Below, piece by piece: positions 32,222-40,980 of a DNA stretch of 64,000 nt (within the stretch, counting starts at the first letter, position 1; the number at the start of each line of letters is the position of its first letter). The stretch is from Jilunia laotingensis (GTDB taxonomy: Bacteria > Bacteroidota > Bacteroidia > Bacteroidales > Bacteroidaceae). The stretch covers positions 2,294,001 through 2,358,000 of the forward strand of contig NZ_JACRTF010000001.1 in the NCBI RefSeq assembly GCF_014385165.1, in the 5' to 3' direction. The notes beneath the pieces are model-generated. The model was not told the origin of the DNA and made no database searches. It saw only the letters and a program-made list of their open reading frames with translations. The translations under genes were made by a program, and so were the position numbers.

Positions 32222-33787
32222 ATGATCGATAAAATTTATCCCATAGGTGTACAGAATTTTGAAAGTCTTCGTAAAGACGGATATTATTATATAGATAAGA
32301 CGGAATTGATCTATAAGATAGTATCCGAAGGACGTTATTACTTCCTGAGCCGTCCGCGCCGTTTCGGCAAGAGTCTTTTGTTATCGACCATACATGCCTA
32401 TTTCGATGGAAAGCGCGAGTTGTTCGAGGGATTGGCTATCGAACAGCTTGAAAAGAACTGGGTGAAACGTCCCGTCTTGCATCTGGATTTGAACATCGAG
32501 AAATACGATACTCCCGAAAGCTTGGATCGTATTCTTGAAAATGCCTTATACGGCTGGGAGGGCCTTTATGGTGCCAATCCTTCCGAACGTTCTTTCTCCT
32601 TGCGTTTTGCCGGAGTCATCCGGCGCGCCTATGAGCAATCGGGACACCGGGTTGCCATTCTCGTGGACGAATATGACAAACCGATGTTGCAAAGCATCGA
32701 TGATGAAGAGTTGCAGAAGTACTACCGTAGTACATTGAAATCTTTTTATGGTGTCCTCAAAACGATGGACGGATACATTAAACTGGGATTTCTGACCGGA
32801 GTCACCAAATTCGGTAAGGTAAGTGTGTTCAGTGACTTGAATAATCTCATCGATTTGTCGATGAATGCCCGTTTCCATAGCATTTGTGGTGTTACGGAGG
32901 AAGAATTGCACCGTGATTTTGAACCTGATATTCGGAAACTTGCCGAGGAGCAGAGGATGACTTTCGAAGAAGCTTGTCAAAAGTTGAAGGAGGATTATGA
33001 TGGCTATCATTTTACGTATGACGTAGCAGGGCTTTATAATCCTTTTAGTTTGCTGAACACTTTCTTCAATATGCGGTTCGATAATTATTGGTTCCAGACG
33101 GGCACACCGACTTTTTTGGTCGAATTGTTGCAAAAGCACCATTACGACTTATACCGGATGGCTCATGAAGAGACCACTTCCAACGTGTTGGACAGTATCG
33201 ATTCCATGAGTGCCGACCCTATACCGGTGATTTACCAAAGTGGTTATCTGACGATAAAAGGATACGATCGCCGGTTCTCAATGTATCGCCTTGGGTTTCC
33301 AAACCGTGAGGTGGAGGAAAGTTTCATCAAATACCTGTTGCCTTTTTATGCCGGGAAGGCAGAGGAAAAAACAGATTTCGATGTCCTGAAGTTTGTCCGC
33401 GAAATAGAAAGTGGCGATTATGAATCGTTCTTCAGGCGTCTCACCGCTTTCTTTGCAGGCGTTCCCTACGATTTGGCAGCCGGGCTTGATATGGAACGTC
33501 ACTATCAAAACATCCTTTTCATTATTTTTCGAATATTCGGTTTCTATACCCATGTGGAATATCACACTTCCCAAGGGCGTGTGGACTTGGTATTGCAAAC
33601 CGATCATTTCACCTATGTCATGGAGTTCAAATTGGATGGTACCGCTGAGGAAGCCCTGCGTCAGATAGACGAGAAGCATTACGCTGCTCCCTTTGCGAAT
33701 GACAGGCAGCGTAAGCTTTTTAAAGTGGGTGTCAATTTCAGTAAAGAGACCCACGGCATAGAAAAGTGGATTGTCGAGGAACTTTAG
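32222..33787 (+). CDS. AAA-ATPase-like protein with C-terminal PD-(D/E)XK nuclease domain
   Basis: A 521-residue protein of the widespread AAA-ATPase-like/DUF1703 family. N-terminal ATPase: SRPRRFGKSLL (about 43-53, P-loop variant) and VAILVDEYDKPM (Walker B, about 142-153). C-terminal PD-(D/E)XK region: HVEYHTSQGRVDLVLQT and YVMEFKLDGTAEEALRQI with Asp, Glu and Lys in place. These proteins are numerous and variable in Bacteroides and are thought to be mobile or defence-related; none has a settled role. The gene is alone on the plus strand inside the phage-like block and ends 9 bases from a converging gene. Confidence 0.88.
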   Translation: MIDKIYPIGVQNFESLRKDGYYYIDKTELIYKIVSEGRYYFLSRPRRFGKSLLLSTIHAYFDGKRELFEGLAIEQLEKNWVKRPVLHLDLNIEKYDTPESLDRILENALYGWEGLYGANPSERSFSLRFAGVIRRAYEQSGHRVAILVDEYDKPMLQSIDDEELQKYYRSTLKSFYGVLKTMDGYIKLGFLTGVTKFGKVSVFSDLNNLIDLSMNARFHSICGVTEEELHRDFEPDIRKLAEEQRMTFEEACQKLKEDYDGYHFTYDVAGLYNPFSLLNTFFNMRFDNYWFQTGTPTFLVELLQKHHYDLYRMAHEETTSNVLDSIDSMSADPIPVIYQSGYLTIKGYDRRFSMYRLGFPNREVEESFIKYLLPFYAGKAEEKTDFDVLKFVREIESGDYESFFRRLTAFFAGVPYDLAAGLDMERHYQNILFIIFRIFGFYTHVEYHTSQGRVDLVLQTDHFTYVMEFKLDGTAEEALRQIDEKHYAAPFANDRQRKLFKVGVNFSKETHGIEKWIVEEL

Positions 33788-33796
33788 TCTGCCCTG

Positions 33797-34366
33797 TCAG
33801 CCCGAAAGCCCTTTCCTCCATCGGTAGAACGCTTTCATCAGCCCTTCTTCGCTGATGCTGTCTATCTGGTATTTCAGAAGAAAGCAACGAATGGATTCTA
33901 TGTACGAGATTCCCCGTCGATGACGGTCGGTAAGCATGCGTTCGAATAGTTCGGTGTGCAGGAGGTGCTGGGCGCGCGATTCGAAAATGCGTCGATTGGC
34001 TTGCGTGAGGTAATTGTAGGTGGAAGGCGATGGCCCGCGGTGGAGTGACGTGAGGCGTAGGCATACGTTGCCAGTTTCGCGTGCAGGGGCGTTGTAGGGA
34101 CGGGGACAGAGGAGTTCGTGAAGGCTGCGCCCTAGATAACTATGGGGAGGCAGGTGCAATATTCCTTCTTCGATGTTTCCGGCATAACGGGCGTACAGGT
34201 ATTCTGCCAGAAAAGGCTTGATTTGAAAACGGATGGAGTAAAACATGGCGGGATGAAATTTATTTTTTGAGTTCAATTGGTAATGGTAATTCTCTTCAAT
34301 AGGAATGGGGGTGGAGGGCACTGATGAAGGGGGATATTGGTCACCGATGAACATTTTGTTGATCAC
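33797..34366 (-). CDS. hypothetical protein of the phage-like block
   Basis: I do not recognise a named family. 189 residues, basic, with YHYQLNSKNKFHPAMFYSIRFQIKPFLAEYLYARYAG (about 28-65) and a helical C-terminus (SIRCFLLKYQIDSISEEGLMKAFYRWRKGLSG). The annotated start lies inside a 22-bp repeat array, so residues 1-18 (MINKMFIGDQYPPSSVPS) are read from repeat sequence; a start at a later Met is possible. It is downstream of the replication-organiser-like gene on the same strand. Confidence 0.6.
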   Translation of the reverse strand: MINKMFIGDQYPPSSVPSTPIPIEENYHYQLNSKNKFHPAMFYSIRFQIKPFLAEYLYARYAGNIEEGILHLPPHSYLGRSLHELLCPRPYNAPARETGNVCLRLTSLHRGPSPSTYNYLTQANRRIFESRAQHLLHTELFERMLTDRHRRGISYIESIRCFLLKYQIDSISEEGLMKAFYRWRKGLSG

Positions 34367-34440
34367 CGATGAGGGGGCTGTTCCTCACCGACCAACGGCC
34401 TGTTCCTCACCGATGAGTGAGCCCTTCCTCACCGACCAAC
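34319..34440. repeat. 22-bp-period repeat array, family A, five or six units
   Basis: The core TCACCGA occurs at 34341, 34363, 34385, 34407 and 34429, exactly 22 bases apart, with a decayed copy (CACTGAT) at 34319. Flanks include TTCC before and TGAAC, TGAGG or CCAAC after the core. The array fills the gap between the 34447 and 33797 genes and extends into the 5' end of the latter. Confidence 0.9.
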
Positions 34441-34446
34441 AGCAAC

Positions 34447-35166
34447 CTATTCCGGTGATGGCCGTTTGAGCATTTGCTGTGCTTCGTTGTCTCCTGCCTC
34501 CGCCCGTCTTTTCACTTCGAGATAAGCCTCATAGGTGATGCCTTTGGCCTCTTTCTCTACTTTCCGGTCTCTGCTTTTCTCGCGTTCGTAACGTTCCGCC
34601 TCTTGTACCCGTTCTCCGGCAAACCGGTGTAAGGCGGACATGATTTTCATCGGGTCGATGGCTCCGTAGAACTGGCCGTATTCTCCAATCTTGAAGCGGG
34701 CTATGAAGAGGCAGATTTCTCCTGCCGTCAGCCCCGGCCATGCAGCCAGGATGAGGCGGGAGGTTTCCCGAAGTTGCTCCGGGGTGAGTTTGGTATGCAC
34801 CTCGGTGAAGTCGTTCAAGCTGCCCAGTTGTATTTTTAGCCATTCCAGCGGAGTGGTTGGCGAATACAGTTCGCCCAGGAGTGCCAGCGTGGGGTTGGCA
34901 GGGCGTGCAGCGAGCAGGGCGGGGGTGAACCCGTCCGCCAGCAGACGGACTTGCAGGTCGGGATTGTAGGCGATGAAGAACTGTTCAGGTTTCGGGAAGC
35001 GGTGGTAAAGTTCCTTCAATCTCAAGTTCGCGGAGGCGTTGGAGGGCATCTGATTCGACGGTCGTCCGGAGTGCAGCGATCGCGTCAAGTTTCCGCTGTC
35101 GGCTGTTTTCACGGTTTGCTGTAGCAAGGTTTTCATGGTGTTGCGGGTGTTTACGTTGATTTTCAA
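34447..35166 (-). CDS. hypothetical protein, probable partner of the replication-organiser-like gene
   Basis: 239 residues at most, basic at the ends, with a central helical domain (LTPEQLRETSRLILAAWPGLTAGEICLFIARFKIGEYGQFYGAIDPMKIMSALHRF, about 125-180) and a charged C-terminus rich in Glu/Arg/Lys. The domain resembles small helical proteins encoded beside phage replication genes in Bacteroidales (I believe DUF6633-type, not verified). The frame overlaps the upstream gene by up to 182 bases; Met at residue 11 or 40 is an alternative start, and all overlap, implying coupled translation. Confidence 0.65.
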   Translation of the reverse strand: MKINVNTRNTMKTLLQQTVKTADSGNLTRSLHSGRPSNQMPSNASANLRLKELYHRFPKPEQFFIAYNPDLQVRLLADGFTPALLAARPANPTLALLGELYSPTTPLEWLKIQLGSLNDFTEVHTKLTPEQLRETSRLILAAWPGLTAGEICLFIARFKIGEYGQFYGAIDPMKIMSALHRFAGERVQEAERYEREKSRDRKVEKEAKGITYEAYLEVKRRAEAGDNEAQQMLKRPSPE

Positions 35167-35986
35167 GTTGGATATGTAACCAGTTGGCGAAGTGCTGGCG
35201 GAAGTCGCGGACTGACTTTTGCAGGTTTCCTTCGTTTTGCAGTTTGCGGCAGAAATGTTCCAGCCACTCGTGCAGTTGGGCGATATCGATCCGGTGGTTC
35301 ATGCAGAGGGCTTCCAGCCATGTCTGACTTTCGATGGCTTGCGCGCAGGTGTTCTCCAAGGGTTGGGGGATGTCCTCGTGGCAGTTCCGGTGGGGGAGGG
35401 GTGAGGTTGTGCTTGTTTTGCGTTCTGCTTCCGGTGCATATTCTTTTTCTCCGTTTCCTTTTTCCGTTTTCTCTTTCTCTTCAGGTATTGTATTCTTTTC
35501 GTATGCTTTTTCTTCTTTCTTTTCCGGATACTCTTCCTCTTCCTTTTCCGGTGTGTCCGACGGGGTTTGGGTGAAGAGGGTGGGGACAGCGTGTGCAGTC
35601 CGAGGTCTCATTTTTTGAATGGCCGAAAGTAGCTGTGGCGGTAGTTCACTGCGTACTTCATCGGGCAGTTTGTCGAAATCTTTCATGGCCGACTGTTTCA
35701 TGGAGGGGTTCATGGCGTTTTGGCTGATCCAGTCGGGGATGATGATGTATCCTTTGCAGTATATGATTTTTAATGCTTCTTCAAGTTTCTTGATACAGCG
35801 GCGGGTGGTTTGTTCGTTGAGGTTGCAGTCGTACGCGATGCGGCGGATGCTGAGGTTGTATATTCCCAGCATGTTGGTGGACGGGTTTGTGAGCAAGTAG
35901 ATGTAGACAAACTTTTCGTTGGCGTTGAGTGATTCGAACCAGGAGTCCCTCCAGAGGCGTGTGTTGAGGTATCTTCTTATTTCCAT
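34985..35986 (-). CDS. phage replication-organiser-like protein
   Basis: 333 residues. The first 130 form a winged-helix-like domain typical of phage replisome organisers (MEIRRYLNTRLWRDSWFESLNANEKFVYIYLLTNPSTNMLGIYN is the opening, then SIRRIAYDCNLNEQTTRRCIKKLEEALKIIYC as the helix-turn-helix). A low-complexity Glu/Lys/Pro linker follows (about 145-195), then a C-terminal helical domain (LEALCMNHRIDIAQLHEWLEHFCRKL). By family it would bind origin DNA and recruit a helicase. It overlaps the downstream gene and lies 9 bases after a small HTH gene. Confidence 0.75.
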   Translation of the reverse strand: MEIRRYLNTRLWRDSWFESLNANEKFVYIYLLTNPSTNMLGIYNLSIRRIAYDCNLNEQTTRRCIKKLEEALKIIYCKGYIIIPDWISQNAMNPSMKQSAMKDFDKLPDEVRSELPPQLLSAIQKMRPRTAHAVPTLFTQTPSDTPEKEEEEYPEKKEEKAYEKNTIPEEKEKTEKGNGEKEYAPEAERKTSTTSPLPHRNCHEDIPQPLENTCAQAIESQTWLEALCMNHRIDIAQLHEWLEHFCRKLQNEGNLQKSVRDFRQHFANWLHIQLENQRKHPQHHENLATANRENSRQRKLDAIAALRTTVESDALQRLRELEIEGTLPPLPET

Positions 35987-35995
35987 AGGGTTATT

Positions 35996-36217
35996 TTATT
36001 TGATGTGTCGGGTTTTACATTCTTGTCGGCATACGATGAGGTAGGCTTCGATGATGCGGTGCGATGTGGGGCCGAGGGTGCGGCCGCTCAGAGTGTTGTA
36101 TACGCTTTTGGGGCTTACGCCTGCCATCTCTGCTACTCTTTTCTTCCATCCTCGGGGTGGCAGAAGGGAAATTTTCGGTGTTTCTTGCTTTTTCTTTGTC
36201 ATACTATTGGGTATCAA
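35996..36217 (-). CDS. small helix-turn-helix-like protein
   Basis: 73 residues, basic, with a probable DNA-binding HTH (GWKKRVAEMAGVSPKSVYNTLSGRTLGPTSHRIIEAYLIV, about 22-62). A later Met at residue 5 (MTKKKQ) is an alternative start. It is divergent from the Xre-type regulator at 36338 and directly precedes the replication-organiser-like gene, the place of a Cro-like or excisionase-like regulator in a prophage. Confidence 0.65.
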   Translation of the reverse strand: MIPNSMTKKKQETPKISLLPPRGWKKRVAEMAGVSPKSVYNTLSGRTLGPTSHRIIEAYLIVCRQECKTRHIK

Positions 36218-36337
36218 AGGTTAATTACTTATATTTGCCGCTGTATCACGATGCTTGATTTTTGCGGAATGGACAAACAGCTTCGTACTGCAAATCAAAC
36301 CATAATATTTGATATAAACAAATAAAAATCGGGAATT

Positions 36338-36880
36338 ATGATATTTTTATCGGGAAACTTGATATACTTAAGAAAAAGGTGCGGTTGGAAACAATCGGAC
36401 TTAGCGGCAAAATTAGGAGTGAAGGCGAATACGATCTCTAATTATGAGAAAGGTACCACTACTCCCGACTATGGTGTGATACATAAATTGATACGTATTT
36501 TTGACGTGACGGCAGATCAGTTGTTGTACACTCGTCTGGACGATGGCGGTGTGTCCGAAGGGTTTTCCGGAGAAACGGATGATGAATCGGACGATAACTC
36601 CGATGAAGTGGATATGGTTGGTGAACCGACTTATGCTTATCGGGCTTCTTCTCCGAAATATGGAGTCCCTCCGAGGATGAACAGAAGGGCTGTTGTGCCT
36701 TCTGATGAGTCGTCGTCGCGATTGCAGGAACCGGATCGTCGGGATGAGTTGATCAGGTTCTTACGCAATCAATTGGTGGAAAAAGACAAGGAGATCAGAG
36801 GGTTGTATCGTGAGTTAGGCGCTCTGGAACACGAACTGCAATGGTTGCACGATAGGCTTGACCAGCAGGAAGGGAGGTAG
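36338..36880 (+). CDS. Xre-family helix-turn-helix regulator
   Basis: 180 residues. An HTH_3 domain opens the protein (NLIYLRKRCGWKQSDLAAKLGVKANTISNYEKGTTTPDYGVIHKLIRIFDVTADQLL, about 7-65), a disordered acidic linker follows (about 70-140, Asp/Ser/Glu-rich), and the C-terminus is a coiled coil (ELIRFLRNQLVEKDKEIRGLYRELGALEHELQWLHDRL). It lacks the peptidase domain of LexA/CI-type repressors. It is placed divergently from the small HTH gene, as a repressor would be in a lysogeny switch, with about 120 bp between. Confidence 0.82.
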   Translation: MIFLSGNLIYLRKRCGWKQSDLAAKLGVKANTISNYEKGTTTPDYGVIHKLIRIFDVTADQLLYTRLDDGGVSEGFSGETDDESDDNSDEVDMVGEPTYAYRASSPKYGVPPRMNRRAVVPSDESSSRLQEPDRRDELIRFLRNQLVEKDKEIRGLYRELGALEHELQWLHDRLDQQEGR

Positions 36881-36968
36881 GTGAGACACGGGCTTTGACT
36901 TGGCAATAATCTTTGATGTATAATAGGCAATGCGGTGTTGTACGAATGAGGATCGGTGCAACTTTCCG

Positions 36969-37067
36969 ATGATGTTGATTGTTTTAATTGTATTAGTTCT
37001 AACATTCGCCTCTTTTGGTGTCGCGATGGGCTTTATGGAATTTTCTATCGGGACACTGGGGGCATAA
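36969..37067 (+). CDS. 32-residue hydrophobic peptide upstream of glutathione peroxidase
   Basis: ORF from ATG 36969 to TAA 37065-37067, ending 11 bases before the glutathione peroxidase start. The product is a single hydrophobic segment (MMLIVLIVLVLTFASFGVAMGF), then EFSIGTLGA. It could be a small membrane protein or a translated leader; there is no independent support. Confidence 0.3.
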   Translation: MMLIVLIVLVLTFASFGVAMGFMEFSIGTLGA

Positions 37068-37078
37068 TTAAACAAAAC

Positions 37079-37621
37079 ATGAAAGTCATTTTATCTTTTT
37101 TCTTAGCTCTTGTGATGTCTGTAGCCGTTAGTGCGCAGGGTAAGTCGTTTTATGATTTCACCGTCACCACCATCGATGGAAAGCCTTATAAGCTTTCTCA
37201 ATTGAAAGGACATAAAGTCCTCGTTGTCAACGTTGCCTCCAAATGCGGGCTTACTCCGCAATATGCCGAGTTGCAGGAACTATACGACCAGTATAAGGAT
37301 AGCGGCTTTATCATTATCGGTTTCCCTGCCAATAATTTTATGGGACAGGAGCCGGGCAGCAACGAAGAGATCGCCAAATTCTGTACGTTGAATTATGACG
37401 TGACTTTCCCGATGATGGCGAAGATTTCAGTGAAAGGAGAAGATATGGCTCCGCTTTACCAATGGCTGACGGAGAAAAAGCAGAACGGGAAGCAAGATGC
37501 TCCCGTTCAATGGAATTTCCAGAAGTTTATGATCGATGAGAATGGACAATGGATAGGAATGGTACCTCCCAAGGAAAGTCCTTTTTCTGAGACGATTGTC
37601 CGGTGGATCGAAAAGAAATAA
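37079..37621 (+). CDS. glutathione peroxidase-like peroxidase, exported
   Basis: 180 residues from ATG 37079; the longer open frame to 36956 has no support. An N-terminal signal peptide (about 1-19, VSAQG) suggests export. The peroxidase core is complete: VVNVASKCGLTPQYAELQ with the peroxidatic Cys56 (no selenocysteine), GFPANNFMGQEPGSNEEI with Gln, and PVQWNFQKFMID with the Trp-Asn motif. In bacteria this family usually uses thioredoxin as reductant and detoxifies peroxides. Monocistronic or with the small upstream ORF. Confidence 0.92.
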   Translation: MKVILSFFLALVMSVAVSAQGKSFYDFTVTTIDGKPYKLSQLKGHKVLVVNVASKCGLTPQYAELQELYDQYKDSGFIIIGFPANNFMGQEPGSNEEIAKFCTLNYDVTFPMMAKISVKGEDMAPLYQWLTEKKQNGKQDAPVQWNFQKFMIDENGQWIGMVPPKESPFSETIVRWIEKK

Positions 37622-37627
37622 TGCTCT

Positions 37628-38155
37628 CTAACGGCCGGTTGTTGCCGACTTGTCGAAGGATACCCGTTGGAATTCTCCTTCAAAATTGGGAGTGAATATA
37701 TCTTTTCCGAGATGGGATTTGATTTCGTCTAATGTCCAGAACCGTCCACCGTCCAGCTCGTCACTGGGAAGGATTTCTCCATCGTATACGGTTTTGTAGA
37801 CAAAGACCAGTTCGCGTTCGCGGGCCGACTCGAAAACATAATTTGTCAGGCGTTCCGGAACAAAGTCCGTAATGCCGAGTTCTTCGCGGACTTCGCGCTT
37901 CAAGGCGATCTCCACACTTTCCCCCAGATCGACGTGTCCGCCTACAGCCGTATCCCACCGTCCCGGCTGGATGTCTTTCCATTCGGGGCGTTTTTGCAGG
38001 TACAGTTCTCCTTTACTGTTGAACACATGCAGGTGTACTACCGGATGCAATAGTTTGCTGCCGCTATGGCACTCTCCGCGTGTGGCTGCTCCGGTGATAT
38101 TTCCTTCCTCATCGACAATGGGGAACATCTCTTGATAGTTGTCTGTCGGCATCAT
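37628..38155 (-). CDS. NUDIX hydrolase
   Basis: 175 residues with a complete Nudix box, GHVDLGESVEIALKREVREELGI (about 74-96), within the context HVFNSKGELYLQKRPEWKDIQPGRWDTAVGGHV seen in isopentenyl-diphosphate-isomerase-like NUDIX proteins. The substrate is unknown; a nucleoside diphosphate derivative is likely. It starts 22 bases downstream of the queA stop and probably shares its transcript. Confidence 0.9.
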   Translation of the reverse strand: MMPTDNYQEMFPIVDEEGNITGAATRGECHSGSKLLHPVVHLHVFNSKGELYLQKRPEWKDIQPGRWDTAVGGHVDLGESVEIALKREVREELGITDFVPERLTNYVFESARERELVFVYKTVYDGEILPSDELDGGRFWTLDEIKSHLGKDIFTPNFEGEFQRVSFDKSATTGR

Positions 38156-38177
38156 TGTTCTTCTTTATTGTCATAGG

Positions 38178-39413
38178 TTATGGAATCAACAGCGATGAGT
38201 CTCCGTAGCTCAAGAAGCGGAAATCATGGTTGAGCGCATAATCGTATATAGTTCGCCAGTCTCCGTCGACAAAAGCCGATACCAGCAATAACAACGTACT
38301 CTGTGGTTGATGGAAGTTAGTTACCATTGCCTTTACAATCTTATAATCATATCCCGGGGCGATAATGATCTGCGTGCTGGTATGCAGTGTTTCCATTTGA
38401 TGTCTGTCGAGATAATCCAGTATGTTTTGCAAGGCTGCCACCGGAGAAATGGGTTTCTTTTCAGCGGATGGGCTGCTTTCATACGGTTGCCACTGTCTGA
38501 CATGTAATTCTTCTTCCGTTGCATCCCGATGATTTCCCAAGGTTACTCCGATATGGTATAAACTTTCCAATGTTCGTACCGATGTAGTGCCCACGGCTAT
38601 CGCGCAAGCGTCGTGCCCGATTAGTTTCTCGATCGTTCCTCGTGCTACCGATATATACTCCGTGTGCATTTCGTGTCCTTCTATCTCTTCACTTTTCACA
38701 GGCTTGAACGTGCCTGCTCCCACGTGCAGGGTCAATTCTTCCAGGTCGATCTTATGGTCGCGCAATTTGTCCAAGACTCTTGGTGTGAAATGAAGTCCGG
38801 CGGTAGGTGCGGCGACCGATCCCTTTATTTTCGAGTAAACCGTTTGATAAGTCTCCTTGTCGCTCTCTTGAGTCTCCCTGTTCAAGTAGGGAGGGATAGG
38901 AAGTTCCCCGAATACCTCCAGGATATCAGCGAATGTCACTTCCGGATTATTCCAGTGGAAATCCACCCAATGGCTGGTACCCCTGCATTCTCCGCGAGTG
39001 GCGGTCAATGTGAGGGCATGTCCTTTTATTGTCATTTCCTTGCGCAAAGCCCCTTCTTTCCACTTCTTCAGGTTGCCCACCATGCAAAGCCACGCAGCAT
39101 GCTCCGTTTGTTGGAAGTTCAAAGCATAATCGTTTGGTTGGGCTGGTTCCAGGCAAAACACTTCGATCAGCGCACCGGTCTCTTTGCGAAAATGCAGGCG
39201 TGCTTGAATGACTTTTGTATTGTTGAATATCATTAATCCACCTTCCGGCAGATATTCGGGGAGGGAAGTGAAGCGGTCTTCCGCCACTTCGCCATGGCGG
39301 TAAACAAGCAATTTGGACTGGTCGCGTACAGGCAACGGGAATTTGGCGATACGTTCTTCCGGTAGCGGATAGTTGTATTCACTGATGCGGATATGTTTTG
39401 GGTTTTCTTTCAT
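38178..39413 (-). CDS. queA: S-adenosylmethionine:tRNA ribosyltransferase-isomerase
   Basis: Transfers and isomerises the ribosyl moiety of SAM to preQ1-tRNA, making epoxyqueuosine. The frame is open from 39437, but the ATG at 39413 (MKENPKHIRISEYNYPLPEERIAKFPL) fits the family start, giving 411 residues. Signature segments include RDQSKLLVY, GGLMIFNNTKVIQARL, KGSVAAPTAGLHFTPRVL, HVGAGTFKPVKSEEIEGHEMHTEY and TNFHQPQSTLLLLVSAFVDGDW. It is somewhat longer than the usual 340-360 residues. It is divergent from the Smr-domain gene. Confidence 0.95.
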   Translation of the reverse strand: MKENPKHIRISEYNYPLPEERIAKFPLPVRDQSKLLVYRHGEVAEDRFTSLPEYLPEGGLMIFNNTKVIQARLHFRKETGALIEVFCLEPAQPNDYALNFQQTEHAAWLCMVGNLKKWKEGALRKEMTIKGHALTLTATRGECRGTSHWVDFHWNNPEVTFADILEVFGELPIPPYLNRETQESDKETYQTVYSKIKGSVAAPTAGLHFTPRVLDKLRDHKIDLEELTLHVGAGTFKPVKSEEIEGHEMHTEYISVARGTIEKLIGHDACAIAVGTTSVRTLESLYHIGVTLGNHRDATEEELHVRQWQPYESSPSAEKKPISPVAALQNILDYLDRHQMETLHTSTQIIIAPGYDYKIVKAMVTNFHQPQSTLLLLVSAFVDGDWRTIYDYALNHDFRFLSYGDSSLLIP

Positions 39414-39495
39414 CTTTTTCTTTCTTTGCAACCGCAAAAGTAGCTATATTTGCCCTAATTTGTAGATTGTAAACAGCTAAATTATAAACGTAAAG

Positions 39496-40548
39496 ATGAA
39501 AATAGGTGATAAAGTCCGCTTTCTGAGTGAAGTGGGAGGTGGAATCGTGAAGGGATTTCAGGGAAAGGAGATCGTTTTAGTCGAGGATGCCGATGGATTT
39601 GACATACCGATGCAGGTTCGCGAGTGTGTGGTTATCGAGACGGATGACTATAATATGGTGAAACGCCCGTCGGCTTCTCCGAAAAAGGTAGAAGAGCCGG
39701 TGAAACCTGTGAAACCGGAAATGCCTACCGTGCAACGCCAGCCGGAGATGCGTGGCGGAGATGCCTTGAATGTTTTCCTGGCATTTATCCCCGAAGATGT
39801 AAAGGCTATCAGCAGTACTCCTTTTGAAGCCTATCTGGTGAACGATAGTAATTACTATTTGTACTACACTTATCTTAGTGCCGAGGGAAAGGCATGGAAG
39901 AACCGTTCCCACGGTCTGATCGAACCTAACATGAAGTTCTTTCTGGAAGATTTTACTAAGGATGCGCTCAATGAACTGGAACGGGTGGCTGTGCAGTTCA
40001 TTGCTTTTAAAGACGGACGGACTTTTTCACTGAAGCCTGCCGTTAGTGTGGAGTTACGCATCGATACGGTGAAGTTTTATAAATTGCATACGTTCCGTGA
40101 ATCGGACTTCTTTGAGGAGCCGGCATTGATTTATGACATCGTGGTCAACGATGTTCCTGCCAAACAAGTGTATGTTTCGGCCGAGGACATACAGGTTGCT
40201 TTGTTGCAGAAGAAGGATGCCGACAAACCTAAATCACAGCCCATCGTTAAGCGTAGCAACTCGAATGGTATTATCGAGATCGATCTGCATATCAATGAGC
40301 TATTGGATGATACTAAGGGGATGAGCAATGGTGAGATATTGAACTACCAGTTGGATAAGTTCCGTGAAGTCATGGAGAAATACCGGAGCAAGCGTGAACA
40401 GAAGATTGTCTTCATCCATGGCAAAGGTGACGGGGTGCTTCGCAAAGCGTTGCTTGATGAGTTGAAGCGTAAATATGCCACTTGCCGTTATCAGGATGCC
40501 TCTTTTCAAGAATATGGTTTCGGGGCTACGTTGGTGACGATCCGTTAA
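39496..40548 (+). CDS. DUF2027 protein with C-terminal Smr domain
   Basis: 350 residues. The N-terminus has a small beta domain ([39 protein letters not shown]) and a Pro/Lys linker, the centre is the DUF2027 beta-rich domain (about 85-240), and the C-terminus is a Smr domain ([14 protein letters not shown]..., [25 protein letters not shown], about 265-350) with the HGKG motif. Smr domains in MutS2-like proteins nick DNA or RNA; whether this one is active is unknown. It is divergent from queA across a 80-bp region with -7 elements facing both ways. Confidence 0.88.
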   Translation: MKIGDKVRFLSEVGGGIVKGFQGKEIVLVEDADGFDIPMQVRECVVIETDDYNMVKRPSASPKKVEEPVKPVKPEMPTVQRQPEMRGGDALNVFLAFIPEDVKAISSTPFEAYLVNDSNYYLYYTYLSAEGKAWKNRSHGLIEPNMKFFLEDFTKDALNELERVAVQFIAFKDGRTFSLKPAVSVELRIDTVKFYKLHTFRESDFFEEPALIYDIVVNDVPAKQVYVSAEDIQVALLQKKDADKPKSQPIVKRSNSNGIIEIDLHINELLDDTKGMSNGEILNYQLDKFREVMEKYRSKREQKIVFIHGKGDGVLRKALLDELKRKYATCRYQDASFQEYGFGATLVTIR

Positions 40549-40567
40549 TTGGGGGGATGAGATAAAG

Positions 40568-40602
40568 AAGGGTGCCGGCAGTTAAACTACCGACACCCTT
40601 TC
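40568..40602. terminator. bidirectional terminator between the Smr gene and a small secreted protein
   Basis: AAGGGTG (40568-40574) pairs with CACCCTT (40594-40600), extended inside by C-G pairs with mismatches, and lies between two converging genes 20 bases past the first stop. T-rich sequence is short on both sides. Confidence 0.65.
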
Positions 40603-40623
40603 CACATCTATCTATTAATCAAT

Positions 40624-40980
40624 TTACTTGCTCAATTCAATACCTTTATTCTTAAGGGTTACATTCAACAATGCAGCATATTTTGAATACTGTGCATCTG
40701 TGAGCGTTCTTTTCATTAATTTCAGGTTTCCATAAACGGCATTGTGCAATTTGCTTTCCTTGTTTTTCTTCGCTGTGGTAGCGCGTCCCATCTGATCTGT
40801 GAAATACTCGCAGATGTTGGATACTTCTTCGCTCTGTGCAGAAGTCAAGTTCAGATATTTGCCCAATTTATTGACGTTAATTTTACCTTCCCATTTTGCA
40901 GCCGTAGGTTGATTGCCTGCTGCAAAAGTAGTAGCAGCCAGGCAGAGTGCCGCCACTAATGTTAATCCTATTCTTTTCAT
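40624..40980 (-). CDS. small secreted hypothetical protein
   Basis: 118 residues with a signal peptide (about 1-20, AATTFAAGNQ). The mature part is helical and basic: YLNLTSAQSEEVSNICEYFTDQM, then KKNKESKLHNAVYGNLKLMKRTLTDAQYSKYAALLN. The spacing of a 'L-x-L-T-x-x-Q' motif followed by helices recalls Spy/CpxP-like periplasmic proteins, and I would class it there only tentatively. A near-palindrome (GATTAAAGCGCTTAATC, 41052-41068) lies in its upstream region. Confidence 0.65.
   Translation of the reverse strand: MKRIGLTLVAALCLAATTFAAGNQPTAAKWEGKINVNKLGKYLNLTSAQSEEVSNICEYFTDQMGRATTAKKNKESKLHNAVYGNLKLMKRTLTDAQYSKYAALLNVTLKNKGIELSK

Noticed and set aside
36956..37078. Upstream extension of the glutathione peroxidase frame
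   Set aside because: The extra residues precede a good signal peptide starting at 37079 and use a non-ATG start.
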